A DNA stretch of 64,000 nt from Nocardioides sp. Root190 (GTDB taxonomy: Bacteria > Actinomycetota > Actinomycetes > Propionibacteriales > Nocardioidaceae). Under the pieces are notes generated by a model. The model was not told where the DNA came from, made no database searches, and worked only from the letters and a program-made list of their open reading frames with translations. Numbering within the stretch: position 1 is the first letter of the stretch; each line of letters opens with the position of its first letter. Of the stretch, positions 32,772 to 41,607 are shown piece after piece. The stretch is taken from assembly GCF_001428565.1 (NCBI RefSeq), contig NZ_LMIA01000001.1, positions 271,612-335,611 of the forward strand, given 5' to 3'. The position numbers were made by a program, and so were the translations under genes.

Positions 32772-33937
32772 CGGTCCACCTCCACGAGTCCGTTGAGCGT
32801 CGGGTCGTACTTCTCGCCGTACCAGGAACCGGTGCCGAACGGCGCTCCGCGCGGCAGCAGCGTGCCGATCAGGTCGCACAGGTCACCGCTGGAGTCGGCG
32901 GCCGAGACCAGCGTGCAGAGCACGGCCTTGGGGTTGGACGTGAGCTCGTGCACCAGGTTGCCGATGTTGGCGTTGGTGTCGAGCGTCCCGTCCTTGGGGT
33001 TGTAGGTGTGGAACAGGTTCGTCACCGCCAGCGGACCGGCCTGCAGGATCTCGTCGAGGGCGGCACGCTGGCGCACCAGCACCTTCGCGACCCGGTTGAC
33101 GTCCTTGATGTTGCGGCCCAGGACGGCGCGGTTGGTCTTGACGAAGGTGGCGACCTCGTCGAGCGCGACGCCGAGGTTGGACAGCGCGCTGGTGAGCTCC
33201 TGGCGCTCGTCGTTGAGCAGCGTCGAGACGTCGCCCAGGGACTGGTTGAAGCCCCGCACCGTGTCGTCGTTGTCGGCCAGGGTCTTGATGAAGGACCCCA
33301 GCTGCTCGGTCGACTCGAAGAGCTCGTCCTTGTTGTTGTCCAGGGTCTCGCTGAGACGACCGAACTGCTTGATCGTCTTGTTGAACTCCGCGCCCTGCCC
33401 GCCGAAGTTCTTGGCGGTCTGCTCGAGCAGGTCGGTCAGCGCGCCGTCGCGGTTGGCGCCGTTGGGGCCGATCGCCACGGTGAGCTTGTCGATGCTGGAG
33501 TAGATCTCGTCGAGCTCGAGCGGGATCGCGGTCTTGTCGCCCTTGATGATCGTGTTGTCGGCCATCACGGCACCGGCCTCGTAGGCGGGCGTCAGCTGGA
33601 TGTAGCGGTCACCGACCACGGACGGGGACACGATGACGGCCTGCGCGTCCTGCGGGACGTCGACGTCCTCGTCGTAGGACATCACGACCTTGACCTGGGT
33701 GCCCTCGGGCACGACCTCGTCGACCTGGCCGATCGCGACACCGAGGATGCGCACGTCGCTGCCCTCGTAGATCGACACGGCACGCGGGAAGAACGCGGTC
33801 ACCGTCTTGGTGCCGCCCCCCGAGCCGAACATCCACACGAGAGCAGTGACGATCAGCAGGCCGATGACGACCAGCGGGAGCCAGCGGCGTACGGCGCTCG
33901 CGCCGGTCACGGCCGAGTTCTTCATCTGGGCGCTCAT
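32768..33937 (-). CDS. mceD: Mce family protein, MceD position
   Basis: 389 residues: anchor helix (WLPLVVIGLLIVTALVWMFG), MCE domain (VTAFFPRAVSIYEGSDVRIL, VAIGQVDEVVPEGTQVKV), and extended helices (GRLSETLDNNKDELFESTEQ). The ATG at 33937 overlaps the mceC stop by 4 bases, which supports this start over the longer frame. C-terminal Cys pair CTLV...GDLCDL is typical of mycobacterial-type MceD. Confidence 0.92.
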   Translation of the reverse strand: MSAQMKNSAVTGASAVRRWLPLVVIGLLIVTALVWMFGSGGGTKTVTAFFPRAVSIYEGSDVRILGVAIGQVDEVVPEGTQVKVVMSYDEDVDVPQDAQAVIVSPSVVGDRYIQLTPAYEAGAVMADNTIIKGDKTAIPLELDEIYSSIDKLTVAIGPNGANRDGALTDLLEQTAKNFGGQGAEFNKTIKQFGRLSETLDNNKDELFESTEQLGSFIKTLADNDDTVRGFNQSLGDVSTLLNDERQELTSALSNLGVALDEVATFVKTNRAVLGRNIKDVNRVAKVLVRQRAALDEILQAGPLAVTNLFHTYNPKDGTLDTNANIGNLVHELTSNPKAVLCTLVSAADSSGDLCDLIGTLLPRGAPFGTGSWYGEKYDPTLNGLVEVDR

Positions 33938-34908
33938 CCGATCCCCACCCCCGGTCCGGGCACGGGCGGCAGGTTGAAGAGGTAGGTGTCGAACCACGGC
34001 CCGTTGCCGAGCGTGCTCGCGAAGACGCGGTAGAACGGGGCCATCGTCTTGACGGCGTCCTCCAGGTTGTCCTCGTTCTTGGTGATCACCTTGAGCACGG
34101 AGTCGAGGCTGTCGAGCGCCGGCTTGAGGTCGGCACGGCTCTCCCGGATCAATCCGGTCAGCTCCTTGCTCAGCGTGGTCGTCGAGAGCAACAGGCGGTG
34201 GATCTGCGCCTTGCGCTGCACCAGCGCGGTGAACAGGGTGTCCGCGTCGGCCATCAGGGCGACGATGTCCTCGTCGCGCGAGTCGAGGACCGTCGAGACC
34301 CGGTTGAGGTTCTTGAGCAGCGAGTTGATCTCGTCATCGCGCGAGGCGACCGTCTCCGAGAGTGCCGAGACACCGGCGAGTGCCGCACGGAACTCCTCCG
34401 GGGTGTTGCGGGTCAGGTCGGCCAGCGTCGTGAGTGAGGCGGCGAGCTGGTCGGTGTCGATGTCTGCCGACGTCTCGGCGAGACCGGTGAAGGCCTCGAC
34501 CACGTCGAACGGCGAGGTCGTGCGGTCCGTCGGGATGGTCGCGCCCTCGGCGAGCTGGCCCGCACCGGCGGGCGAGAGCGCCAGGAACATCGACCCGAGG
34601 ATCGTCTTGACCTTGATGTCGGCCCGGGTCTCGTCGCCGAACGCGGCCTCGCTCTTGATCTGGAAGCCGACCTTGACCGAGTTGCCGTCGAGCTCCATCG
34701 AGGTGACCTGGCCGACGCGGACGCCGGCGATGCGGACCTCGTCCTTGACCTTCAGCCCACCCGCCTCCTCGAAGGAGGCGTAGTAGGTGTCGCCGCCGCC
34801 GATCAGCGGCAGGTCCTGGGCACGCAGGGCGGCCACGAGCAGGAGGACGAGCGTCGCGATGCTGACGGCGCCCACGATCACGGGGTTGCGTTCGCGGAAG
34901 GGAATCAT
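33934..34908 (-). CDS. mceC: Mce family protein, MceC position
   Basis: 324 residues: anchor helix (PVIVGAVSIATLVLLLVAAL), MCE domain (YYASFEEAGGLKVKDEVRIA, GVRVGQVTSMELDGN), and long helices (ETVASRDDEINSLLKNLNRV). It ends with a short Pro-rich tail (NLPPVPGPGVGIG). Overlaps its neighbours by 4 bases on each side, as expected for a tightly coupled operon. Confidence 0.92.
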   Translation of the reverse strand: MIPFRERNPVIVGAVSIATLVLLLVAALRAQDLPLIGGGDTYYASFEEAGGLKVKDEVRIAGVRVGQVTSMELDGNSVKVGFQIKSEAAFGDETRADIKVKTILGSMFLALSPAGAGQLAEGATIPTDRTTSPFDVVEAFTGLAETSADIDTDQLAASLTTLADLTRNTPEEFRAALAGVSALSETVASRDDEINSLLKNLNRVSTVLDSRDEDIVALMADADTLFTALVQRKAQIHRLLLSTTTLSKELTGLIRESRADLKPALDSLDSVLKVITKNEDNLEDAVKTMAPFYRVFASTLGNGPWFDTYLFNLPPVPGPGVGIG

Positions 34909-35966
34909 CGACCCGCCACCTCGCTCTCCAGGGAACAGCGGTCAGCACCGATGGCGATGTTGGCCCCCAGCGGAGTCGCGAGCCCGGGCACCTTGATCGT
35001 CGCCTTGAAGTGACACAGGTAGAAGTTGAACCAGGAGCCGTACGTCGCCGTACGACCGATCTTGGTCAGCTTGATCGGCAGCACCTGCAGGGCCCGGTCG
35101 ATCTCCTTGCGGTTGCGGTCCAGGGTCTCGGTGACCCGGCGCAGCTCCTTGATGTCCTTGACGAAGGGGTCCTTGATGTCGGTGACCAGCGCGGCCGTCT
35201 GGACCGACAGCTCGGAGATCGAGTCGAGCGAGGACAGGATCGCCTCGCGGTCGTCGTTGAGCCCGCCGATCAGGTTGCGGAAGCTGTCGATCAGCTGGGT
35301 CAGCTGCGTGTCGCGGTCAGCGACGTGGTCCAGGACGTAGTCGAGGTTCTCGATCAGGTCGCCGATGACGTCGTCGCGGTCCGCCAGCGTCTGAGTGATC
35401 GACGCCGTGCTCGAGAGCAGGCTCTCGACGGTGCCGCCCTCGCCCTGGAACACCTGGACGATCTCGAAGGACAGCTTGTTGATGTCGTCGGGCGACAGTG
35501 CCTCGAAGAGGGGCTTGAAGCCGTTGAACAGCACGGTGAGGTCCAGGGCCGGCGTGGTGCGACCGACCGGGATCGGGTCGCCCTCGTCGAGCTTGGTGTC
35601 GCTCTCCCCCGTCTGCGTCAACGAGATGTAGCGCTGGCCCAGCAGGTTGCGGTAGCGGATCGTCGCGTGGGTCGCCTCGTCGACGACCGTGTCGGAGTCG
35701 ACGTTGAACTTCACCAGTGCACGGTTGGCCTCGAGGACCTCTACGCCCTGCACGGTGCCGATCTTGACGCCGGCGATCCGGACGTCGTCGCCCTTGGAGA
35801 CACCCGTCGCGTCGACGAACTCCGCGCCGTACTCCTTGGTGCTCCCGAAGGAGAGGTTGCCGATCGTGATGATGAGGACACCGGTGGCCAGCGCCGTGGT
35901 CACCATGAAGATGACCAGGCGGACCAGGTCGCCGGCTGTCTTCCTGTCGAGGCCGCGTGTGGGCAT
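34905..35966 (-). CDS. mceB: Mce family protein, MceB position
   Basis: 353 residues: anchor helix (LVRLVIFMVTTALATGVLII), MCE domain (AEFVDATGVSKGDDVRIAGV, KIGTVQGVEVLEANRALV, RNLLGQRYISLTQ), a helical region with repeated DRD motifs, and the family-typical end SWFNFYLCHFKATIK. The ATG at 35966 overlaps the mceA stop by one base (TGATG). Confidence 0.92.
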   Translation of the reverse strand: MPTRGLDRKTAGDLVRLVIFMVTTALATGVLIITIGNLSFGSTKEYGAEFVDATGVSKGDDVRIAGVKIGTVQGVEVLEANRALVKFNVDSDTVVDEATHATIRYRNLLGQRYISLTQTGESDTKLDEGDPIPVGRTTPALDLTVLFNGFKPLFEALSPDDINKLSFEIVQVFQGEGGTVESLLSSTASITQTLADRDDVIGDLIENLDYVLDHVADRDTQLTQLIDSFRNLIGGLNDDREAILSSLDSISELSVQTAALVTDIKDPFVKDIKELRRVTETLDRNRKEIDRALQVLPIKLTKIGRTATYGSWFNFYLCHFKATIKVPGLATPLGANIAIGADRCSLESEVAGR

Positions 35967-37234
35967 CAGCGCGCACCCCCCTCGACCGCGAGCGGTCCGG
36001 CGAGCAGGACGTTGAGGTCGGTGCCGGAGCCGTCGTACTCGCTGTCGAGCGCACCACGGAGGGCCGTCACGTCGTCCGGCGTCCCGCGGTAGCCGAGGCC
36101 GTCGGCACCGGGGGCGACGCGTCGGTTGCCCTTGCCGGTGTCTCCGTTCATGCCGTCGTTGAGGCTCGGAAGGGGCGGGTACGGGTTCTGCTGGCTCCAC
36201 GGGATGTCCGGCAGGCCGAGGCAGTCGGGGCCTCGGTCGTCGCCGAAGATCGGGCGGTCCTTGGCGGTGTACTTGCGCGGCTGGTCCTGCAGGGTCTCCA
36301 GGACGATGTGCAGCTCGAAGCCGCGGAAGGCCTCGGCCAGACGTCCCTGCGCCTTGACGATGCCTGCGGACATGCAGGGGATCGTCGAGGAGTAACGGGC
36401 GACGGCGCGCAGCGACTGCGTGCCGAGCTCACCGACCTCGCGGAGGTTCTCCGCGTTGGCGTCGAGGAACGAGCGCGCCGTGTCGGAGAAGCTCCGGATG
36501 TCGCGCAGTGTGGCGGTCAGTGCGGCTTCCTTCGACTCGATGGTGCCCGTGGTCTTGACGGTGTTGTCGAGGATCTCTGCGACCTCGGGAATGATGTCGG
36601 CGTAGGTGTCGGAGACGTCGGCCGCCAGGCGCAGGTCCTCCAGCAGGGCAGGGATCTGCGGGTTCATCCGCTTGAGGTAGGAGTCGACCGTCTCGAGGTT
36701 CTGGCCGAGCTGCTCGCCGCGACCCTCGAGGGCCGTGGCCAGCGCCGTCAGCGTGGCGTTGAGGTCCGCCGGCTGGACGGTGCGCAACAGCGGGTAGATG
36801 TCGGAGAGCACCGACTCGAGCTCGGTGGCGACCACCGTGCGGTCGATGACGTCGCCGGCCTGGATGGTGCCCGAGCCGCCGTCGTCCGGAACGACCAACG
36901 AGACGTACTTCTCGCCGAACAGCGTCTTCGGGACGATCGAGCCGGTCACGTCGGCGGGGATCACGCCCCGCTTGTCGGGATAGATCCCGAGCGTCAGGAC
37001 CGCACCCTTCTCGTCGCCGGCGCGGGCCTCGAGGACCTCGCCCACGAGCACGCCGCGCACCTTGACGTCCGCGCGGATCGGCAGCTGCAGGCCGATGCTC
37101 GAGGTCGTCAGGGTGACCCGGTCGTAGTCGGTGAACTTCTTGGTGAAGACGGCATAGGTCAGCCACACGCCCAGCAGCAGCAGGCAGACGAAGACCACGC
37201 CGAGCACCTTGTGTGCTCCCAGGATCTTGTTCAC
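35966..37234 (-). CDS. mceA: Mce family protein, MceA position
   Basis: 422 residues: anchor helix (VLGVVFVCLLLLGVWLTYAV), MCE domain (LPIRADVKVRGVLVGEVLEA, PKTLFGEKYVSLVVPDDGG), helical region, and a C-terminal extracellular part with RGPDCLGLPDIPW. First of the six channel genes; 7 bases after the second YrbE permease. Substrate of this mce locus is unknown; family members import sterols, fatty acids or mycolate-type lipids. Confidence 0.92.
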   Translation of the reverse strand: MNKILGAHKVLGVVFVCLLLLGVWLTYAVFTKKFTDYDRVTLTTSSIGLQLPIRADVKVRGVLVGEVLEARAGDEKGAVLTLGIYPDKRGVIPADVTGSIVPKTLFGEKYVSLVVPDDGGSGTIQAGDVIDRTVVATELESVLSDIYPLLRTVQPADLNATLTALATALEGRGEQLGQNLETVDSYLKRMNPQIPALLEDLRLAADVSDTYADIIPEVAEILDNTVKTTGTIESKEAALTATLRDIRSFSDTARSFLDANAENLREVGELGTQSLRAVARYSSTIPCMSAGIVKAQGRLAEAFRGFELHIVLETLQDQPRKYTAKDRPIFGDDRGPDCLGLPDIPWSQQNPYPPLPSLNDGMNGDTGKGNRRVAPGADGLGYRGTPDDVTALRGALDSEYDGSGTDLNVLLAGPLAVEGGAR

Positions 37235-37241
37235 GACGCCA

Positions 37242-38069
37242 TCACCCCGCGAGCCTGACGGTCGTCGAGGCGCCCCAGATGGCCATCGACAGGAAGAGGT
37301 CGATCACGTTGATCGCGACGATGCTGGTCCGCACCGCCTTGCCCACGGCAACGCCCACTCCGGCAGGACCGCCCGAAGCGGTGTAGCCGTGGTAGCAGTG
37401 GATCAGGATCACGACCACCGCGAACACGAGGACCTTGCCGAACGACCACAGCACGTCCCCGGGTGGCAGGAATTGGTTGAAGTAATGGTCATAGGTCCCG
37501 GCCGACTGGCCGTAGAACTGCGTCACCACGAGCCTGCTGGCGACGTAGGACGACAACAGGCCGACGACGTACAACGGGATGATCGCGATGAGGCCGCCGA
37601 CCACGCGCGTGGTGACGAGGAACTGCATGGACGGGATCGCCATGACCTCGACGGCGTCGATCTCCTCGGAGATCCGCATGGCGCCGAGCTGCGCGGTGAA
37701 GCCGCAGCCGACGGTCGCGGCCAGCGCGATGCCCGCGACCAGCGGGGCGATCTCGCGGGTGTTGAAGTAGGCGGACACGAAGCCGGCGAAGGCGGCCGTG
37801 CCGAGCTGGTTGAGCGCGGCGTAGCCGGACAGGCCGACCTGGGCGCCGGTGAAGAAGGTCATGCCGATGATCACGCCGACCGTGCCGCCGATGACGGCGA
37901 GCGCACCTGAACCGAGGGTGACCTCGGCCAGGATCCGCAGGATCTCGCGGGGGTAGCGCGCCACGGAGCGCGGCAGCGCCAGCAGCACCTTCAGGTAGAA
38001 GGAGAGCTCGTGTCCGAGGTTGTCCAGGCCTTTCATGGGCCGGTCGTAGATCGCCTTGATGTTCGCCAT
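37242..38069 (-). CDS. MlaE/YrbE-family ABC permease (second)
   Basis: 275 residues, about six membrane segments, with the permease signature GGTVGVIIGMTFFTGAQVGL and the EQ-loop-like QLGAMRISEEIDAVEVMAI, followed by the segment reaching GGPAGVGVAVGKAVRTSI. Works as a heterodimer with the upstream YrbE and the ATPase to drive lipid import through the MCE channel. A 10-base gap separates it from the first permease. Confidence 0.93.
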   Translation of the reverse strand: MANIKAIYDRPMKGLDNLGHELSFYLKVLLALPRSVARYPREILRILAEVTLGSGALAVIGGTVGVIIGMTFFTGAQVGLSGYAALNQLGTAAFAGFVSAYFNTREIAPLVAGIALAATVGCGFTAQLGAMRISEEIDAVEVMAIPSMQFLVTTRVVGGLIAIIPLYVVGLLSSYVASRLVVTQFYGQSAGTYDHYFNQFLPPGDVLWSFGKVLVFAVVVILIHCYHGYTASGGPAGVGVAVGKAVRTSIVAINVIDLFLSMAIWGASTTVRLAG

Positions 38070-38079
38070 GTCGTCCGCC

Positions 38080-38862
38080 TCAACCCGTCTTCGGTGGAAC
38101 GACCTGGAGATAGATCGTGCTCAGGGTGAAGTTGACGACGAACAGGAGCAGGAAGGTGATGACGACGGACTCGTTGACCGCGTCGCCCACGCCCTTCGGG
38201 CCGCCGGCGGCGTTCATGCCCTTGTAGGCAGCCACGACGGCAGCGATCAGACCGAAGATCAGCGCCTTGAGCATGCCGATCCAGACGTCGGGCAACTGCG
38301 CCAACGCCGTGAAGCTGGCGAGGTAGGCGCCTGGTGTGCCGTCCTGGAGGATGACGTTGAAGACGTAGCCACCGCCGACACCGACGACGCTCACCATGCC
38401 GTTGAGGAAGACCGCGACGAGCATGCAGGCCAGCACCCGAGGCACGACGAGGCGCTGGATCGGGTCGATGCCGAGCACCATCATCGCGTCGAGCTCTTCG
38501 CGGATCTTGCGAGCGCCGAGGTCGGCCGCGATGGCCGATCCACCGGCACCGGCGATCAGCAACGCGGTCGCGATCGGTCCGGCCTGCTGGATGACCGCGA
38601 GCACGGAGGCGGAGCCCGTGAAGGACTGCGCACCGAACTGCTTGATCAGACCACCGACCTGCAGCGCGATGACTGCGCCGAAGGGGATGGCGACCAGTGC
38701 CGTCGGCACGATCGTCACCGAGGCGATGAACCAGGCTTGCTGGAGGAATTCACGAGTCTGGAACGGGCGCCGGAACAGGCCCCGCCCCACGTCGAGCGCG
38801 AAGGCGAAGAGCTTGCCGGCGGTTCCAACGGGCTGGAGCGCCCGGGCAACCGTCAAGGACAT
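38080..38862 (-). CDS. MlaE/YrbE-family ABC permease (first)
   Basis: 260 residues with the same architecture: IPFGAVIALQVGGLIKQFGA, GAGGSAIAADLGARKIREEL (coupling loop to the ATPase), DAMMVLGIDPIQRLVVPRVL, and GGPKGVGDAVNESVVI. Located 15 bases downstream of the ATPase gene and directly before the second permease. Confidence 0.93.
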   Translation of the reverse strand: MSLTVARALQPVGTAGKLFAFALDVGRGLFRRPFQTREFLQQAWFIASVTIVPTALVAIPFGAVIALQVGGLIKQFGAQSFTGSASVLAVIQQAGPIATALLIAGAGGSAIAADLGARKIREELDAMMVLGIDPIQRLVVPRVLACMLVAVFLNGMVSVVGVGGGYVFNVILQDGTPGAYLASFTALAQLPDVWIGMLKALIFGLIAAVVAAYKGMNAAGGPKGVGDAVNESVVITFLLLFVVNFTLSTIYLQVVPPKTG

Positions 38863-38877
38863 GAGAGGCCGTCAGGT

Positions 38878-39840
38878 CTACTGCTGGGACGAGCCGCTGG
38901 CGTGCTCGGCTTCCTTGGTGAAGGAGCCCGGCGGCGGGGTGATGCCGTTGTCCCTGCACCAGGCACCGGGCGCGCGCTGGGCGCGACGCGGGATGCCGTT
39001 GGACGGCTCGAGCTGGAGCGGGATCGGCGGCAGCGGGGGAAGGTCCATGTCCTTCTCCGCGGCCAGCTGGTCGGCGTCCTTCTCCTCGGACATCCCGATC
39101 GGGCCGACCGTCTGTGCGTTGAGGAACTGGCGCACGACCGGCTCGTCGGAGGACAGCAGCATCTCGCGCGGGCCGTACATGGCGAGGTGCTTGTGGTAGA
39201 GCAGGCCGATCTGGTCGGGCACGACGCGCACCGAGTGCACGTCGTGGGTCACGATCAGGAAGGTCGCGTCGATCTGGGCGTTCAGGTCGACGAAGAGCTG
39301 GTTGATGAACGAGGTGCGCACCGGGTCGAGGCCGGAGTCGGGCTCGTCGATCAGCAGGATCTCGGGGTCCAGGACCAGCGCACGGGCCAGACCGGCCCGC
39401 TTGCGCATGCCGCCGGAGATCTCGCCCGGGAGCTTCATCTCGGCGCCGAGGAGGCCGACCAGGTCCATCTTCTCCATGACGATGTCGCGGATGTCGGACT
39501 CGCTCTTGCGGGTGTGCTCGCGCAGCGGGAAGGCGACGTTGTCGTAGAGGTTCATCGAGCCGAACATCGCGCCGTCCTGGAACAGCACTCCGAACAGCTT
39601 GCGGACCTCGTAGAGCTCCTTCTCGGAGCAGGAGGCGATGTCGGTGCCCTCGATCACGATCGAGCCCTCGTCGGGCTTGATCAGGCCGATGAGGGCCTTG
39701 AGGAACACGGACTTGCCGGTGCCCGACGGACCGAGCATGACCGAGATCTCCCCGGCCGGCAGGGTCAGCGAGACGCCCTTCCAGATCAGCTGCTTGCCGA
39801 ACTGCTTCGTCAGGTTCGTCACCGCTACATCGACGCCCAT
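38878..39840 (-). CDS. mkl: Mce-system ABC transporter ATPase (MceG/Mkl type)
   Basis: 320 residues. Walker A MLGPSGTGKSVFLKAL, Q-loop LFQDGAMFGSM, signature EISGGMRKRAGLARAL, Walker B ILLIDEPDSGLDPVRT, H-loop LIVTHDVHSVRVV. A C-terminal extension of about 80 residues (after residue 240), Pro/Leu-rich, is typical of the Mkl ATPase and may contact the permeases. In mycobacteria the ATPase is encoded just after rplL and away from most mce operons; here it heads the operon, still next to rplL. The stop is TAG. Confidence 0.93.
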   Translation of the reverse strand: MGVDVAVTNLTKQFGKQLIWKGVSLTLPAGEISVMLGPSGTGKSVFLKALIGLIKPDEGSIVIEGTDIASCSEKELYEVRKLFGVLFQDGAMFGSMNLYDNVAFPLREHTRKSESDIRDIVMEKMDLVGLLGAEMKLPGEISGGMRKRAGLARALVLDPEILLIDEPDSGLDPVRTSFINQLFVDLNAQIDATFLIVTHDVHSVRVVPDQIGLLYHKHLAMYGPREMLLSSDEPVVRQFLNAQTVGPIGMSEEKDADQLAAEKDMDLPPLPPIPLQLEPSNGIPRRAQRAPGAWCRDNGITPPPGSFTKEAEHASGSSQQ

Positions 39841-39963
39841 GTCTGCCCTCTTCCTACTTCACATCGCCGGCCTGGCTGCGTGGGAACAACGCAACCGCGT
39901 GGCGCACGTTACGGGGTCAGGGTGGCGCGCGTCACGCGGACCCGGCTTTCGAGACCAAAAACG

Positions 39964-39975
39964 TACTTGCGAGTA
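39964..39975. promoter_or_regulatory. Candidate operator upstream of the mce operon (TACTTGCGAGTA)
   Basis: TACT-TGCG-AGTA, arms perfectly inverted, 124 bases upstream of the ATPase ATG, in the only non-coding stretch before the operon (39841-40023). Lipid-responsive TetR-type repressors commonly bind such palindromes. No regulator gene is adjacent, so this is inference. The rest of this stretch shows no further clear signal. Confidence 0.3.
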
Positions 39976-40023
39976 GCAATTCCCCCGCCAGGTCGGCCAC
40001 GACCGCCGGGAGGAGTGGAAAAA

Positions 40024-40064
40024 GGCACGAGGCCGACAGAGCATCGCTCTGCCGGCCTCGTGCC
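40024..40064 (-). terminator. Intrinsic terminator of the rplJL operon
   Basis: A 19-base stem (40024-40042 with 40046-40064, one mismatch, 3-base loop) built on GGCACGAGGCCG. On the minus strand it is followed directly by TTTTTCC. It ends rplL transcription before the mce operon. Confidence 0.9.
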
Positions 40065-40105
40065 GGAGCACCCCGGAAGGGGCAGTCCGTCTGTTCAGAG
40101 AACGG

Positions 40106-40492
40106 TCACTTGAGGGTGACGGTGGCCCCGGCGCCCTCGAGCGCCTCCTTGGCCTTCTCGGCGGACGCCTTGTCGACGCCCTCGAGGATCGCCTTGGGGG
40201 CGGCCTCGACGAGGTCCTTGGCCTCCTTCAGACCGAGGGAGGTCAGCGCGCGGACCTCCTTGATGACGTTGATCTTCTTGTCGCCAGCGGCCTCGAGGAC
40301 GACGTCGAACTCGTCCTGAGCAGCGGCCTCCTCGGCGCCAGCGCCGCCGGCGGCGGGGGCAGCAGCAACGGCGACGGGAGCGGCAGCGGTGACGCCGAAG
40401 GTCTCCTCGAACTGCTTCACGAACTCGGAGAGCTCGATGAGGGTCATCTCCTTGAACGCGTCAAGCAGCTCGTCGGTGGTGAGCTTCGCCAT
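40106..40492 (-). CDS. rplL: Ribosomal protein bL12 (L7/L12)
   Basis: 128 residues: N-terminal dimerisation part ([20 protein letters not shown]), a flexible Ala/Gly hinge ([17 protein letters not shown]), and the factor-binding C-terminal domain ([40 protein letters not shown]). Binds elongation factors on the stalk of the 50S subunit. It is 77 bases downstream of rplJ and followed by a strong terminator. Confidence 0.98.
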   Translation of the reverse strand: MAKLTTDELLDAFKEMTLIELSEFVKQFEETFGVTAAAPVAVAAAPAAGGAGAEEAAAQDEFDVVLEAAGDKKINVIKEVRALTSLGLKEAKDLVEAAPKAILEGVDKASAEKAKEALEGAGATVTLK

Positions 40493-40569
40493 GGTGGCGG
40501 TTCCTTTCTCAGGTGGCCGGACCGCGATGTGCGGCAGGCCGGGGTTTCAGGTGGTGTACGTCGGCCCGA

Positions 40570-41241
40570 TCAGGCTTCGGTGGAGTCGGCTGCCTCGTCG
40601 GTCGCCTCGACCTCGGTGGCCTCGGCAGCGGGTGCCTCGACCTCCTCGGCGGGGGCGGCTTCCTCAGCGGCCGGGGTCTCCTCGGCAGCGGCCGGCGTAC
40701 CGGCACCACCTGCGAGGATGGAGGGGTCCTCCGTCGCCTTCGCCTCCAGGGCGCCGGCGAGCCGGGCGACCTGGGCGAGCGGGGCGTTGAGGAGGTAGAC
40801 GGCCTGGCTGAGGGAGGCGAGCATCGCGCCCGCCATCTTGCCCAGCAGGACCTCGCGCGACTCGAGGTCGGCGAGCTTGCCGATCTCCTTCGCGTCGAGG
40901 AAGTTGCCGTCCAGAACGCCACCCTTGATGACAAGGGCGGGGTTCGCCTTGGCAAAGTCACGCAGACCCTTGGCCGCCTCGACGACGTCGCCCTTGATGA
41001 AGGCGATCGCGGTCGGGCCGGTGAGCAGGTCGTCAAAGCCGTCGATGCCCGCCTCGTTGGCGGCCAGCTTGGCCAGCGTGTTCTTGACCACGGCGTAGTT
41101 TGCGTTCGCACCGAGGGAGCGGCGAAGGTCCTGCAGCTCCTTGACGGTGAGACCGCGGTACTCGGTCAGCACAGCGCCTGCGGACTCGCTGAATGCTCCA
41201 GCGATCTCCGCGACGGCGGCCTGCTTGTCTGCCCGCGCCAT
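40570..41241 (-). CDS. rplJ: Ribosomal protein uL10
   Basis: 223 residues; longer than the usual 165-175. The normal L10 ([17 protein letters not shown]..., [32 protein letters not shown]) ends near residue 175, and a 48-residue Ala/Glu/Thr-rich acidic tail follows ([20 protein letters not shown] and on). The ATG at 41241 follows GGAAGGAGACCC. It forms the stalk base and can autoregulate through its mRNA leader (see 41242-41440). Confidence 0.96.
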   Translation of the reverse strand: MARADKQAAVAEIAGAFSESAGAVLTEYRGLTVKELQDLRRSLGANANYAVVKNTLAKLAANEAGIDGFDDLLTGPTAIAFIKGDVVEAAKGLRDFAKANPALVIKGGVLDGNFLDAKEIGKLADLESREVLLGKMAGAMLASLSQAVYLLNAPLAQVARLAGALEAKATEDPSILAGGAGTPAAAEETPAAEEAAPAEEVEAPAAEATEVEATDEAADSTEA

Positions 41242-41440
41242 GGGTCTCCTTCCAATGGGGACCGTCGCACTCGTCCGTGAATGACGAACGCCCTGAGCGC
41301 AGGCGCTCAGGGCGTGGACTCCGCGGACTGGGTCCGCATCGTGGTGCTCTGATTCCCCTGCGCAGGCCGTCCGCTCTCGCGGAACCTTCGATCCGGACTG
41401 GTAGTCCGGACAACCGGCGGTCTTAAGGTTTCGAGGAGCA
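41242..41440 (-). ncRNA. rplJ leader (L10-type leader region) with strong hairpin
   Basis: The 199 bases upstream of rplJ hold no gene and are rich in paired segments. A perfect 12-base stem with a 2-base loop lies at 41289-41314 (CGCCCTGAGCGC), about 48 bases before the ATG, plus a smaller TCCGGACTGGTAGTCCGGA hairpin at 41392-41410. This fits the conserved L10 leader, where L10(L12)4 binds and represses translation. The exact L10-binding kink-turn was not identified. Confidence 0.55.
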
Positions 41441-41607
41441 ACGGTACGGCGGTCCGGGCGCGGGACCAAATCCACGCTCCCCCTCCCCGGCCGCTCGGCG
41501 CCCCGCTCGCCACCCCGCTCGCCACCCCGGCCGGCGAATCGCGTCGGAGCGGGGTCCGGGCGGGGAGCGGCGGCGCCCGGCTTCGAGCGATGCGGCACGA
41601 TGGACCC

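Noticed and set aside
41420..41590. GC-rich repeats (CCGCTCGCCACC twice) before the aminotransferase
   Set aside because: Short, only two units, probably simple slippage; no further structure.
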